This document shows positions 1-11,960 of a DNA stretch of 64,000 nt, piece after piece. The stretch covers positions 60,197-124,196 of the forward strand of contig JAJKFH010002183.1 of assembly GCA_023333565.1 (NCBI GenBank). The letters are read 5' to 3'. The notes below the pieces were generated by a model, which was given only the letters and a program-made list of their open reading frames with translations, was not told the origin of the DNA and did not search any database. Source of the DNA: Puffinus mauretanicus (lineage: Eukaryota; Chordata; Aves; Procellariiformes; Procellariidae). Position 1 is the first letter of the stretch; each line of letters begins with the position of its first letter. A program made the translations under genes and the position numbers.

Positions 1-189
1 CCATCTTTTTTTGTTTAAGAAGCTTAATATATTAGCTAATCATGTGTGTAAACAATCTCAATATGCAAACTGAAAAGTAGCGTCCCCCCTGGCGTCAGCT
101 GCTTTGAGCTTCCCCATTAACCTTTCCAGAGCAAAAAACCTTCCTGGACAGCCATTTCGGAGTGTGCAAAATTGATTTCTTATTCGGTC

Positions 190-390
190 TCCGCAGTGGA
201 AGAAGATGGCGGCGCGGAGCCGCGGGCGCCTCTTCCGCTCCCTCGTCCTTTTTTTGAGACATCCTCTTCCCCCGTGCGTCTCGGTGATGGAGGACGGGTG
301 GCTCCAGCACCGGGGCTGCCGCCGCACCAGGTGCCGGCGGGTTGGTCTCACCGCCTGGGCACGCAGGTCCCTCCCGGAGCCTTCTGGTGA
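190..390 (+). promoter_or_regulatory. CpG-rich candidate promoter / first exon with YY1-type motif
   Basis: A short GC- and CpG-rich patch in otherwise AT-rich surroundings. It carries AAGATGGCGGC near its left edge, which matches the YY1 motif that in vertebrate promoters often overlaps the transcription start and the first ATG. An open frame runs from that ATG for 65 codons, starting MAARSRGRLFRSL. The patch ends at a good splice donor, CTG|GTGAGC, at about 388. Together these suggest a + strand first exon. I recognise no protein family in the frame, so a non-coding transcript or an unused CpG patch is equally possible. The downstream exons cannot be identified in this window. Confidence 0.35.
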
Positions 391-399
391 GCAAAAACA

Positions 400-1534
400 A
401 TAAGAAACAAATTTACAGTGGCCCCTCCTCAGGTAATTTCCACAGCGCAGAGACCCCCTGCCTCCCACCCCCTTCGTGTGCATCTTCTCTTAATTAATTA
501 ATACTGCATTCATCACTGCTTAATTCCCGTTTCCGTAGCACCCAAGGAGGGGGGCTGCTGGCAAAGGCGGGTGCTGAGACGGTCTAGATCCGCTGTCTTA
601 GTGGAGGAGCTTAATTAGCCCCCGTGACAATATGGGATCATTTCCTGCAGCCCTGAAATGGGTGGTTTCAAACTGGCTTCTTGTGCCCAGCAAAAGCAGC
701 CCCGTGTCCCCGTGCTGGTCCCTGCGCAGCTGGGTTGTGTGTGCTTGTGGGGAAAGGTGATCTGCTGCTACAGCTGCTGGAATTTAAAAAAAAAAAAAAA
801 AATCACAAATTCGTGGTTTTTTGAGCTTGGAGAGGAACAGGAGACAGAGCAGCTGGGTTTGGTCTGTCCTGGGGTCTCAGTGCTGGGGACAGGCAGGCTG
901 GACGCTGGGGCTAATCCACGTTGGGCTGTAAAGGGTCCAGTACACCCCTCTCTGCTTGCAGTTGCAGTGCTCCTGGTCTCCTTTTCTTTCCTTTTTTTTC
1001 ACCTTAAACACAATCTGTTGGCACTTGCGGTGCCTCCTCTGCTGAAATCCTCTGTGCTACCCCGCGCCGCGGCCCTGATGGGGACCGTGGCTGGAGAGGC
1101 AGCCAGGGCGGCCATGCAGCGGTGCTGGGGCAAAGCAGCAAATAAACCAACAAACATTAACTGTCGTGGTGCTTTTAGGAGGAGAATGCAACTTCTTGAG
1201 GACTGGCTGGAAAGAAAGCCGATGCGACTGTCAGCATCGGTTTTGTGGTGTGCATTGGAGTTTAGATGGGTGCCTTTATTTTTTAAGGTTTTTATCTTCC
1301 CATCTTTCAACTCTCCTCCCCCCTGCAAAAACCCCAAGGAGAAGGAAACCCCATGTGCCCCCACAGCTCGTTTCTCGGTGGGGTGGTGGTGGTGGGTACA
1401 CGTGCTGATGCCTGTGCAGAACCCATCTGCCCCGGCACTGTGTTTAAGATAAGATGGAGACGCCCAGAGCGTGTGTGTGAGGAGGGAAGGGGAGATGGGG
1501 AAGATGGAGGGGGAACAAAAGCAGCAGATCCACC
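400..1534. other. No gene seen
   Basis: Mixed-composition sequence with a TTAATTAATTAATA run near 490-503, a 17-base poly-A tract (786-802) and a small GC-rich patch around 1060-1110. A 264-codon + frame (658-1452) crosses it but contains the poly-A as a lysine run and has no recognisable domain, so I treat it as chance. Confidence 0.5.
786..802 (+). repeat. poly-A tract (A17)
   Basis: Uninterrupted run of 17 adenines with no retroposed gene recognisable upstream. Confidence 0.9.
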
Positions 1535-1837
1535 ACGGCGCCGGGCCGGGCTCCTTGCCAAGAGCGGCTGCAGCACGCAGCCCCGGCTGGGATGGCGGTT
1601 CCCCCCCCAGCCGGCACTGCTGGCGATGCTCCCTCCCGCCCCGTCCTCTCCTCCCCGGCGCAGGCAGCCGGCGGGCCGGGGCGTGAAGGCGGCTCTCGCC
1701 CGGGATGCGGGATGCCATCTCACCCGCGCCCTTCCCACCGCTAGACGGGACCGCGGCATCGGCGCTCCGGCAGCCCGACGCGCGCCTGTCCCGCGTGACT
1801 CACATACGCAATGCAGCCATGCTTAACGAGCGTGAGT
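1535..1837 (+). promoter_or_regulatory. CpG-rich island with AP-1 site and splice donor
   Basis: About 300 bp of dense CpG sequence, including several GGGCCGGG-type words and CGCGCG. At its right edge lies a consensus AP-1 site, TGACTCA (1796-1802). About 30 bp further, an ideal splice donor GTGAGT follows AACGAGC at 1832. A CpG island ending in a consensus donor is the usual form of a first exon. No recognisable protein is encoded, so a lncRNA or alternative 5' UTR exon on the + strand is the most economical reading. It could also be an orphan CpG island. Confidence 0.35.
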
Positions 1838-4719
1838 AATTATGCCAGGCGGAGGGTTGGGGTGTGGGGGGCGGTCGGGGTTGGGTGTGTGGGGTTTTTT
1901 TCCCTGTTTTTTTTTTTTTTTAATTTCCATTTCTCTTCTCTCCCCCCACCCTTTTCCCCTCCTGCCCAGCCCACGGCATTGAAACTTGGCCACCTCCTCG
2001 GCGGTGGCTTCGGGAGGGCCGGGGACGTGGGGGTCAGTTGGCACAGCAACTGCTGTTCGGGGACAAAAGGAGGCTTTTTTGCAGCGACAGTAGCAGCTGC
2101 CAGCCAGAATAGCAAATCCGTGCGACTTGGCACCACTCCAGCTTCCTTGAGGGTTGCAGAGGGATGGTATGTTGGAGGGTAAGACTAGCTAATTAATCTT
2201 CCGGCAGGGAACAATGTAATATCAGACAATTACAAAGACAGAATGAAATTACTATAGAGGGAAGGCTGGCATACAAATTTCTCAAAGGGTCCATCCCTCA
2301 GCCCGCTGCCGTGTTACTTTATATGCGGGAAAGGCACCGACTGTACATGCGCTTTTCTGTTGTGTGGGGTTTTTTTGTATGAATTGAATTATGTGTTTGG
2401 AGGAGGGGTGGGGGGATGCGGACTCAATTGCAGGATAAGCTTTTTAAGGAGCAAAAGGGAGAAAGGAGAGTCGTTCCAAGCAGAGATGTTCCCTGTCAAC
2501 CAGCCGTGCCGAGAGCGCAGACCTGGCGCGTTGCTGATGCTACGGGCTCACAGGGTTGGGGATATTTTTCCCGGTTATTTTTAGTGATTGTACTGTGATG
2601 CCTGATGGCTACAGCTTTTGGGAGGAGGATCTGACTGCTGAGCAGAGAGGGAGTGATTTCCTTCAGCCTTTCTGCATGGAGAAGCCCTCAAAGAGCTTTG
2701 GAGCTGCTGAAAGTTATTGGGGAAACACACCTACCAGCTCAGCGGTGGTAATTGCCAATAATTAGCTGTAATCACTGCTACCTACAGTTGGGATGCTGTG
2801 ATGAATAGGGCAGTGCAAGCCGCATGGTGCAGGCTCCCTGTCTGTTTATTTGCAGTGGGGAAAGAATTAGGAAAGTCTCATTTATCCTGGAGCAGAGGAA
2901 AGCATCGGTGGGGGATCAGCCTGTGCAGAATTAGCATAGGAAACCCCTCCTCCCTCCTCCTCCTCCTCGCCAGGCGTTGGGGATAAGCTAATGACTCTCC
3001 TCCCTCTGCATCTCCCTCCCAGGATGAAACTTAATGTGCTGGGATCTCTAGAAGTGTCATTAAAAAACAACGTGAAAACAGTATCAGTCAAATTCTCTTT
3101 GCAATGTTGTGTGTGTGCATCTGCACGGGAGGCCCGTGGGGACGGGGCCAGGAGGGGCGTGGAGCCAGGAGAGGATTTGGAGCAACTCCAGCTCGGTTGC
3201 TCTTTCTCCGAAGGAATTTGAGTAGGTTTTTGTTTGGTGCCTACATAGATCAGATGGTGCAGAGACGATGTTTAAAAACCACTGCGAGCCCCTCCTGCCT
3301 GCCTGGGCTGCTACGCTGGACTGCCAGTTGTCACTGAAGCTGTTGCAAAACTTAAGCTGAATAAGTAGGTTTTTTAAGGGGGTAGCAATGCCAAGCGTTG
3401 GATTGGCAGGCTGGGGCCCCTTTTCCAAGCTGCAGGTTAGGAGGAGTTGCGCACAGCCTAGTCCTTGTCTGGCCCCCTGAAAAGCATCCCGGTGGGTGCT
3501 CATCCATGGGTATTTGTCTGAATATTTCTCAGGGATGGCTGGATATCAGGACGTTGCCCATTGGGTTTCATTAGGGATGAAGGTGCCATCCCCGGTTCCC
3601 ATGAGAAGTCCCTTGGTGTGGCACGCTGATGTGTGCAGCTCCTTATCTGGCTGCACACACTAGCTCTGCCCCAGCCCGGGCTCCCTGCGCTGGCTCCAAA
3701 GCCTTCTGCTGAAACTGAGAGACCAGAAAATCCCCTCTGCAGCCAAAGGAGATGGATCCCAAAAGCCAAGTCTCTGGTCTCACCGTCCACTGTACCCACC
3801 CCGTGCTTGCTCTGAGGGTCCCCCAGCACTCGGGTACACAGTGGGTGTTCCCTCCCTGGATGCAGAAAGTGTCCCCTCCCTCCGGAGGAGGCTGAGCTCT
3901 GTCCCCTCGGTTCCTGTCCTCGTCCACCAGCCTGCAGCCAACCAGACCTCTGGGGCCTGAGGTTTTGGGGGAAACTTCCAAGCTCAGCCTGGCTTGTGCA
4001 CCCACAGGAACAGGTCTCGGAGATTTCCCATCCAGGTGGTGATGGCTCTTAGTTACAGATGCTGATGAGCAAGAGAGGATGAAGGAACTGAAATTAACAC
4101 AATCATTTAATAAACTACAATTCAGTTGGACTCAAGCTTGAGTATTGGGCCTAATTAGAAATGAAGTTCAGTCCCTGTTCTGGACTGCGTCTGAAGTCCT
4201 GCAGAAGATGGACTCTCCCTGTCCAGGTCTCTTGTTCAGGCCCAATGCTGCTTTCAGCTCTGTATAAGTCAGTCCCGACCCTGCAGAGCTGCTCCTGCAT
4301 GGAAGTGGAAGAGACAATCTGAACCGTTTCATATTCGATGATTGACACCAGAGATGTTTCCGTAAATTAATAAGTGCATCTTCTTGACTATACTTCAAAG
4401 TTTTCACTTTATGAATCTTTTATGGAGTTCTCTTTACACTGGGAAAAAAACTGTAGTACTGAAATTTTACCTTTTAAAACCATATAATAAAAAACGAAAA
4501 ACCAACCTTTCACAATCAGTTGACTCAATGAAAGTCGCCCACTGGGTCCTGCTCATGTTCACACTGTGGGGCTGAATTTGCCCTTGAAGGTGGGTATATC
4601 CAAATGTGTGTGTGGTAACGGGCTAATGATAGTCTTTGACCTGAAGATGTGAGCCTTGATGCTGCTGAAATTCTCTCCTTGCAACAGGGTGTGTCTCTCC
4701 TTGAGTCCTGCTAAGCCTC
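1838..4719. other. No gene seen
   Basis: A T15 tract lies at 1907-1921, after G- and T-rich low-complexity sequence. CTAATTAATC and neighbouring ATTA cores near 2187-2260 could be homeodomain sites. There is a CTCCTC-rich stretch near 2945-2970. Otherwise I see no repeat family, RNA gene or coding signal. Confidence 0.5.
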
Positions 4720-4985
4720 TCCAAGTCAACCTCTGGAGTTAGGAAATTTAATTTGTAATAAATCTGCATTACAGTACAAGTAAATCTGCTTCAGTGGCTA
4801 TAAAAATTAATTCCTTATCCTAAACATTATTATATAGCTTTCAAAATGAATTGACTGTGGTTGGTAGCCTAGTATGTGCCATTATTGGTAATTAGTGTAA
4901 CAAAATAACATTGCTGTAATATTTCCTGTCTACCCCTCCCCCAGTTGGGAGCCATTTCCTATTAGAGAATCAGAATTGCAAATGC
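4720..4985. promoter_or_regulatory. AT-rich candidate regulatory block
   Basis: AT-rich sequence with several homeodomain-type cores (AATTTAATTTG, AAATTAATTCC, GGTAATTAGTG) and no sign of a transposable element. Blocks like this in vertebrate gene deserts are often conserved non-coding elements. Without an alignment this remains a composition-based guess. Confidence 0.25.
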
Positions 4986-7900
4986 GATGCTTGTGTACAA
5001 ACTGCTCGCTTTGACTTTTTTTTTACATTTTGTGTGTGTCGGAAGTCGATCTGTTCCTTTCTGTGTCTTGGTCTGTGGTTTTCCAGGAGCATTTGCTTCT
5101 GAAAAAGCTTTGGCGTGGCACAGGGCACCATTAGAGTCTGATGCTGGAGGGTGCTGGTGGCTACCTGGAGGTGCCCAATGCTCTTGGATCTCCTTTGAGC
5201 TTTAGCTTGTGCGCAGTTGCTGCTGGGTCGCTTACCATCTCCCAGGATCTGGCCTTTGTGCCACGTCTTGCAGACAATGTGCATCTCGATAGGTTTTTGC
5301 AGTGATCCACCACACCCCTGTTGTCTTCATCCCGAAGCTCGGCTTGACCTGGAAGACATGATGGATCTGCCCATGGAGGTGCTTGGGCAGCCCTGAGTCT
5401 GCCAAGAGGTGGAGGGAAGCAGGGGCTCCCATTTCTGAAGCAGGAAATAAATGAAGGGCTAGGCTGGGGCAGCAGTTTCGGGGTAGCTGCAGGTGTGTGT
5501 AGCAGACGTGCACACACATGTAAGGCTGAAAGGACCTGAAGAGCTTTCCTAGGCTTTTGCAACTGGACAAAGCAAGTTTCCACACCTTGTTCTGTTGGCT
5601 TGACTAAGAAACCTGAACGGGATTAAAAGGGGAACGGAAACACAGGAGTAGCAAGTCAGAGTTTAGTTTATACGTTTCGACCACTGTGTGTGAGACGGAA
5701 GGTCACCATCGGGCAGCTTTGCTCCACAGCCCTGTTTTCAGCTTGTCCGATGCCATCCTGCATCCTCCATCCGATGCTCCTTCCTGCCGCATGGCCAAGA
5801 GCTATCGGACCCTGGTGCTCATCCCAAGCGTCCTGGCATAATCTCTCAGGAACACCCATACTAAACACTTCAGCGATGCTGGCCAAAACAACTACTGGCA
5901 TTTTATTTGTGGAGTTTCCCATTGGATTATTTTTTTCCACCGTCGTAAGTCTCTTTTTTTTTATTATTTCTTCTGAATTTGCAGCCTTCAGTGCTGCCTT
6001 TTGAAATATTTCTCCGCAGCTATGAAGGTTAGAAACTTGGTTCTTAGGGGATGGAAGTTCAGATTCTCTGTAACTTTCCAACTCTGGGATCTGGGACTTC
6101 TATATGAAATACCCAACTTAAAACTTAGCAGCTCTGTAATGAGAACCTGGGACCAGAGAAATGGGAAGCTGGGGGGAGGCCTGATTTTTTTTCATGCTGT
6201 CCCCAGCATGAAGTTATTTCTTGAGTTTTGATGACATGACAGCTTCAGAAGTCTGGATATATGCCCTGGACTCAGTCACCCCATATATCACAGAACTGAA
6301 AAATGCAGAAACTAAGCAGAAAAACTGAGTGGGAGATATCTTTGCCACCCTGGAAAACATTCAAGATTTAGATACAGTAATAATAATAATAATATCAGTA
6401 CTGTTCTTGGCCCAGATGAGGGTGGTAAATCATAATTCCAAATTCCAGCGAGTTACAAAGTGAACAGGCTGTGCCAGCTGAAACCTTTGATTTGGTCCAA
6501 GCTGGTTTTGGTAGCTGAGCCTGGGGTTTTGGGTTTTGGTTGGAGTTGTACAAATGCAATGAGCTTAAGCTTGAGGATACAAATTCACTCCAAGGTGGGG
6601 GAGGAAAATAAATTGCATGTTGGAAGGTGATATAATCATAACTTCAGGACTTTCTTCAATTTTTTTTTTTCTTAAGTCAGAGGATATTGAAGTGATTCAA
6701 AACAGGATTTTGCTAGGAATGAACTGATGTTTTTTTTCCCAATGCAAAACCTCACACTGATATCAGCAGGGCCACCGCAGTGCTTTGAACCCTCTGTCCC
6801 CATCGCTGTTGCAGGATGAGAGCAGTGCTTTGGGAGTTGTCGGTACCGGCCAGGAAAAACAGGATATTTTCTTCTTTTTAGTTTCCTTATTGAAAGGTCT
6901 GTATCTCAGGAGTTTGTCTGGAATGAAATGTTTTTAAGCCCTTTGACCAATTCCTCTTGTCCTCTTGCTTTTGGGAAAAAAAGTAATTTTTCTGTAATTC
7001 CAAACATATCTTTCTAACTGTAAGGTTTTTTTTTATTTGCTGCCCTTCTCATGTCACTGGCAGTCAAGTTTGCTGAAGTCTTTGTGCGTAGACTTCAAAA
7101 TGCTCCGACTTTTCATCAAAGTGGAAAGTATCTGTTTTTCTTCATATGCATATTTCTGCATTTCTTCTCAGTTCTCTTCCTCCCAACCCCAAACCTCTCC
7201 CGCACCACTGCTGCACTGATAGTTCAGCTGTTTCAAAGGACCCCATCAAAGTTATTTCAGCTTCATTCTTGATGTGAGCCTAGAATTTCTTCTATCTTTT
7301 TAATGAACCATACAATTCTGGAGGAGAAAAATTAAGAAAACAAAACCTGAAGCAAGTCAGTATGGTGAATGAGTCCTTACTGAAGCTAGGCAGAAATCAG
7401 ATCTCCTGTTTGCATGAAAACCTCTGCAATTCCTGACTTCTCAAATGAAACCAGTCTCAAAGATTTAAAAAAAAAAATCTGAAAAATTGTTTTGGGTCAA
7501 ATTAAATATTTAGTTTCAATAAAATCAAAGTATTTCAAATGTATTTCTTTGTTCATTTAATATTTTATGAGATAAGCCTAAAATTAAACATAAAGTTGTT
7601 TCTCAGTGGGGAAAAAACAGGGGTTGTTTTGTGTTTTTTAAAGAAAAAATAAATCAATCTGATAAAAGTACTTTTTTTTTCCTTTTCCCAGAACAAATTT
7701 TTCCTCACACTGTGAGAATTTCTGTATAATGTTGTGTCGCAGCAGCCTTTTCAGAAAGATGGTGCCTCTGTGGGTACCGGATCTCCTGATGCTCCAGGGA
7801 CAAAGATGAACTCTTGCTGATGCAGTGTAGTCTGGAGAAATAGGTCTTCTATAGGATCTTTTTTTTTCTTGTATGGTCTTGCTGTAATAGATCTTGGTAG

Positions 7901-9289
7901 ATAGGTAAAACAGAGGTGTGATAATCGCTGCGGCGTCTCCCAGCATCTGAGTGAAGGACCTGTGGTTGTGCTTGGCTCTTTGAGGTTTTCACTTACTGCT
8001 TGGAGGGTTGAGCACAACTCGCTTAAGGAACAGTGGCGCGTGTGGTAAGAAACCTCCCAATCTGTCTAATCTTCGATTGTGCAAGTGTTTTTCTTTGTTC
8101 TCTTTGTGCGCACATAGAAAGAGAGACTTCTTATGAACTCTGAAACACAACAAGGCAAGGTTGGGGCATAACATCAGCATTTGTCTGTGCTTCCAAGGGA
8201 AAGCTCTATTGCCTGGCCTGGATTTATATATGCATAGATTTGTTTGCTCGAATATTTAAAGCAAGGAGGTTGTGCTTTATTATCATTATTATCTAGACTG
8301 CTTCCTAAAATCACGTTCATTTGCAGCACAATTCCTGATCTCTTGTCTAGACTTTCACTGTGGCAACTGAAAGGCTTGGCCTCTTGGAGTGATGGTAATG
8401 GGGCAATGCAATGAAATGCAGGACAAGCACAATGCAGATCAGTTCTCTTTAATGTGGGTCATTTATGCATGTGCTTGTCTGGTGGTATTTCTCCTCTGAT
8501 GTTTGGCATACGCGCTATTTATCTGTTTTCTTTGACCCTAAATCACTTTGCAGCAAGCTTCCACTTCTGCTAGGAGATTTGTGGAGGGAAAGAAGCTACA
8601 CTTAACCTTTCATTTTCTACATCAAATTTCTGACAATATAAATAGTTTCCTGGTCACTAGTAAGATTGTTGCACCGGCAAAAATAATCCTGTTTCTATCA
8701 ATTATGTATCCTCACGCTTTTCGTGCTGTTTTCCCCCGGTAGTTACTAAAATGGATGCAGATCTCCCAGAGAGTCAGCAAGGATGGGAGTCCATGCAACT
8801 GCTCCCATTGCAAAGCTGAGCCTAATCGCAACAGGTACTCGTGATCCAGGATGAAAAACAAGGTTATTGCAGACCCGTGGCTCATGAGCACTCCAGCTTC
8901 CGCTGCAGCTGCACTGGTGCTAACTGGCAATTTCAGATTGGGAGGAAAAAAGTCAGGTTTAACTTCTGCACCCTAAGCTAACCGGCAAGTTCGGACAGGA
9001 CACTGTGTCATGCTGCCTTTGCTCCCCATGTGCAAGGGAGCAAGAGGTGTGGTGCTCCCTCTGCCCCACAGCAAGGTGCGAGCGACCAAAGGGAAGTAAT
9101 TTCCCGGGGAGAACCCCCGTTACCTCGGGCAGAGGTTGCAGCTGCAGAGCAGAGAGCAGCACTGCCGGAACGAGGGCAGGAGCAATACCAACAATTTACT
9201 ACCCTGCTGCAAGGATGCTACAACAAGGCCCGTAAATGGCCACATAAAGGGAATCTGGGTGGGAGCTGGGAATACACCGACAAACACAA
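4986..9289. other. No gene seen
   Basis: Long plain stretch. It contains a (TAA) microsatellite at 6378-6395, AT-rich sequence at 7440-7670 and scattered short poly-T runs. All reading frames are short and unlike known proteins. No RNA gene or repeat family is recognised. Confidence 0.5.
6378..6395 (+). repeat. (TAA)n microsatellite
   Basis: About six near-perfect TAA units within an AT-rich context. Confidence 0.8.
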
Positions 9290-9760
9290 TTCTTCCTTAA
9301 TTTAATAGAACAGTCCATTCAGCAGAGAATATATTGTAAAGCTCTCTCAGGTTGGATGGCCTCCTATTGTGTCTGGCCTTTGAAGTGCTGATTAGCTGGG
9401 CTGGGAACACGCTGATAAAAAGTTAATTTCTATTTGCTGTTGCTTTGTAATTGGATGAACATGAAAGCAATTAAATATTAAAACATACAAACAAATAACG
9501 AAGTCACTGTAATTAGCCAAAGTTTGATCACTGTCATATTTATTTAGGAGGAGATGATACGTCTCAGCAGGTGACATTTTAAATACCCTTGGCTGCCTTG
9601 GTGTTGTCTTCAGAGAATGCTGAATAATGTACGGAGGATTTAATTAAACCCCATTGTAAATCAGCTGTGATGACAGGGAAGTGACAGCCACATGTTGAAA
9701 AGAGAATTAGGCCTCAGCAAGAGAGATTAATTAACTATTTTCTACAGGGTTCAACCTAGG
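9290..9760. promoter_or_regulatory. Candidate conserved non-coding element, homeodomain-rich
   Basis: Roughly 470 bp with repeated ATTA/TAAT cores: GTAATTGG, GCAATTAAATATTAA, GTAATTAGCC, ATTTAATTAAAC (about 9638) and GATTAATTAAC (about 9725). The block has few CpGs, no transposon similarity and balanced sequence between the motifs. That is the texture typical of developmental enhancers in vertebrate gene deserts. It was identified by motif density only, and conservation is untested. Confidence 0.35.
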
Positions 9761-10369
9761 CGTTGTGCAGGGAGTTTGTCCGAGCAGGGGAACTTAATTT
9801 TTAAGTTGTTCCACTTGAGGTTGGAGCCTGGTGTGGAGAAGGATGCTCTGCACCCAGAGGCGTCGCAGCCCCTTGAAGGGGTGGCTGTGATCGTTTGTAC
9901 ATCTTGAGAGAGGGAAACTGAGGCACGCGGTGCTGCAGCCTGCGGCAGTGGGTGCTGCTGGGTGGCTCTCGCCTCCCAGCACCTTCGCAGCCCCTGGGCA
10001 GGATGGTGGTAGCGGTTCCCTTGGCACAGAAAAGATCCTCTGCGGTGAATCGCAGGAATCCTGGAAAATCCTGAAAAGCTTCTTTGAGCCTTGAAGCAGG
10101 AGAGGAAGGGGAGCTCCCGGACTTTTGCTCAGCTTTGGCTGCATCAGAAAACCCCAAAGTTTATCAGCCAGAGTCATCCGAGCTCTCTGGTCAGCGCTTT
10201 TGCAGGACGTGCTTTCTTGAGGTCCGTTTGCCGAACCTAGTGAGTGTCAGTAATTATAAGAAATAAAGTTAACCAGACTGGTGGGAGTCTCCTGAATCCA
10301 AGTTGGTGAATTTTATGTTAACGTTTGTCAACAGCCCTTGCCTTTGGCAGCCCCTCCCTGCCGCTTGGT
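9761..10369. other. No gene seen
   Basis: Mixed-composition sequence. A GAGGGAAACTGAGGCAC word near 9910 resembles the antisense MIR core but is too short to call. No gene signal. Confidence 0.45.
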
Positions 10370-10515
10370 AGGTGCGCGCGGAGCTGGCTGTGCGGGGTGG
10401 TGAAAGCTTCCCGTGCCCAGGAAAGCGCGGGAGGAAGGAGTCGGGGCAGCGCCGCGGGATGAGCCCTTCGGGAGGGAGGCGTGGGAAGCGCGGGCGGAAA
10501 TTAGGAAGGAGCCTT
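10370..10515. promoter_or_regulatory. Small CpG-rich patch
   Basis: Dense CpG sequence (GGTGCGCGCGGAG, GCGCCGCGGG, GCGCGGGCGG) about 145 bp long inside AT-richer DNA. No TATA box, frame or splice signal makes a case for a promoter. It may be a CpG island fragment. Confidence 0.25.
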
Positions 10516-11199
10516 CAAAACCCTCCGTGACTCTGCTGGGGAAGAGTCAGGAAAATGGGGAAATGAGAGAGAAATGATAAAGAAATGAGGGAATGAGAGG
10601 AACTGAAATGGCAAGGGGGGCGAGGGGGTAAGTGTGGTTAATCAGCAGCATTCACGTTTGAAGATTATCAAGCCTGTTGTGTAATACTCTTAACTAATTT
10701 GGCCGTTTCTAAAAGCACGGTTGCCTTCCATGTGCGTGGGCTGCAGGGAGAGGAGGCGGCTCAGCTCTGGTGCAAGGCAAGACCTGACTGCTGCCCAGGC
10801 CTGGAACTGCATTTTATCAAAAGCACCTACAAGGAGCTTGTCAGGGGGAGATCCAGCACTGGTTGCCACCTAGAAGGAGGTACTAGACCACACCAGGCTT
10901 TTCCTCCTCTCTTCTCCTATGGAGAGACAATACTTCCAGTGTTATGTGAGAAAGAAGACATATTCCCAGCTGCCAGCGAGGGAGAGATTTTGTCCATGTT
11001 TAAACACTCAAGAAAAAAAAGAAAACAAGTCTAAATGTAACGATACAGGAGGAAGTTGGGCTGAAGAACCTCAAATCAGCAAATTAGACTGAAAACCAGC
11101 AGACAGTCCCCATGCTAGGTTTTACTACTGCTGCGCTTCGTGTTGGGGATGTGGTTAAGAGCCTTGCAGGCTCGAGCTATGAGATGCAAGTTTAAAAGG
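10516..11199. other. No gene seen
   Basis: Starts with an A/G-rich stretch (10540-10620) of GAGAGAAATGA-like words. A 111-codon + frame (10699-11034) has no recognisable domain and ends in a lysine-rich tail from A-rich DNA. Confidence 0.45.
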
Positions 11200-11460
11200 A
11201 GAAATAGGCTGGGCGGTGGGGCTAACGGGGGCTGGTCGGAGAGGGCTTTGCGAGGGCAACGCGAGCCACGTGGCCGGGCTTACGGGACGCTGCTGCCCTT
11301 CGGGAAGGCGCAGGGTAATTTGGTCTCTTATTGAAGCATCCCGTGCATCTCCTCCGGCAGGGCCATCGCTGAGCGCCGGGGACCCGGGGCGAGGATGAGC
11401 CTGGATGGCTCGGTGTGGGCAGGTCGGCGCAGAAGAAGCAGCGGTCCTTCCTGCACAGGT
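11200..11460 (+). promoter_or_regulatory. CpG-rich candidate exon/promoter with strong splice donor
   Basis: A CpG-dense stretch that ends in CTGCACAG|GTAAGG at 11458/11459, a near-ideal splice donor. An acceptor-like CTCCTCCGGCAG ends at 11360, so the last 98 bp (11361-11458) could be an internal exon. That segment is open in one frame, including an internal ATG at 11395 followed by SLDGSVWAGRRRRSS. Alternatively the whole patch is a first exon with a CpG promoter. No protein family is recognised. Confidence 0.33.
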
Positions 11461-11634
11461 AAGGGGATCACAGCACGTGGGTGAAGCTTTTGCCGCTGGA
11501 GATGATGATTTGCACATATGACTTTGCATTTCAAAGCCTCATTCTCCCCCTCTCTTACCAATGAAAACTGGGAGTAATTGTACTCATTGCAGGAAAAAAT
11601 TCATTTTATTCCCAGAGGTGTAAATTAATTGATT

Positions 11635-11960
11635 CAGCCCAGGAAAAAGACCTGGGCACTGTCACAGCCAGCTCCCTGAAGGCATCTCCTCGGTGTACAG
11701 GTCTGATCAAAAATGCAAATAAGGTCTTAGGAGGAGTAAGGGATGGGAAAGGATGGAAAGTAGTAAGGAAATATATTGTCATAATGCAAACGAGTAGTGC
11801 TTCCTTCTCTGAATACAACACAAAATAATGATTTCTGCTCCCCAAAATGGTCTTGCAATTCTGCTGGGTGTCTGGAGCAGAACAAAAATAGTGATCGGGG
11901 GCTGGAAAATCCCCCTGTCAGGGCAGAATGATGGCTGGTTTTGCAGAGCACTGGGCTGAC
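11635..11960 (+). mobile_element. Ancient L3/CR1-type LINE fragment
   Basis: The + strand carries a degraded copy of the part of CR1/L3 ORF2 that follows the reverse-transcriptase domain. In one frame it reads EKDLG, then after about 20 residues IKNANKVLGGVRDGK, matching the family's KDLG...ANK.LG.I pattern. A later GTCATAATGC...GAATAC...TTCTGCTC word order also follows the family. It is much more diverged than the CR1 copies at 15.5-17.7 kb, with stop codons and gaps, and so much older. Ends are approximate and the subfamily cannot be set by eye. Confidence 0.55.

Noticed and set aside
58..483. 141-codon minus-strand frame over the first CpG patch
   Set aside because: Arginine-rich composition follows from CpG content. 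The YY1 motif and donor favour the + strand.
658..1452. 264-codon + strand frame
   Set aside because: It includes a lysine run from poly-A and tryptophan runs from GGT repeats. No domain.
999..1718. 239-codon minus-strand frame
   Set aside because: Opposes the + frame in the same CpG-rich DNA and includes a histidine run from a GGT repeat. No family resemblance.
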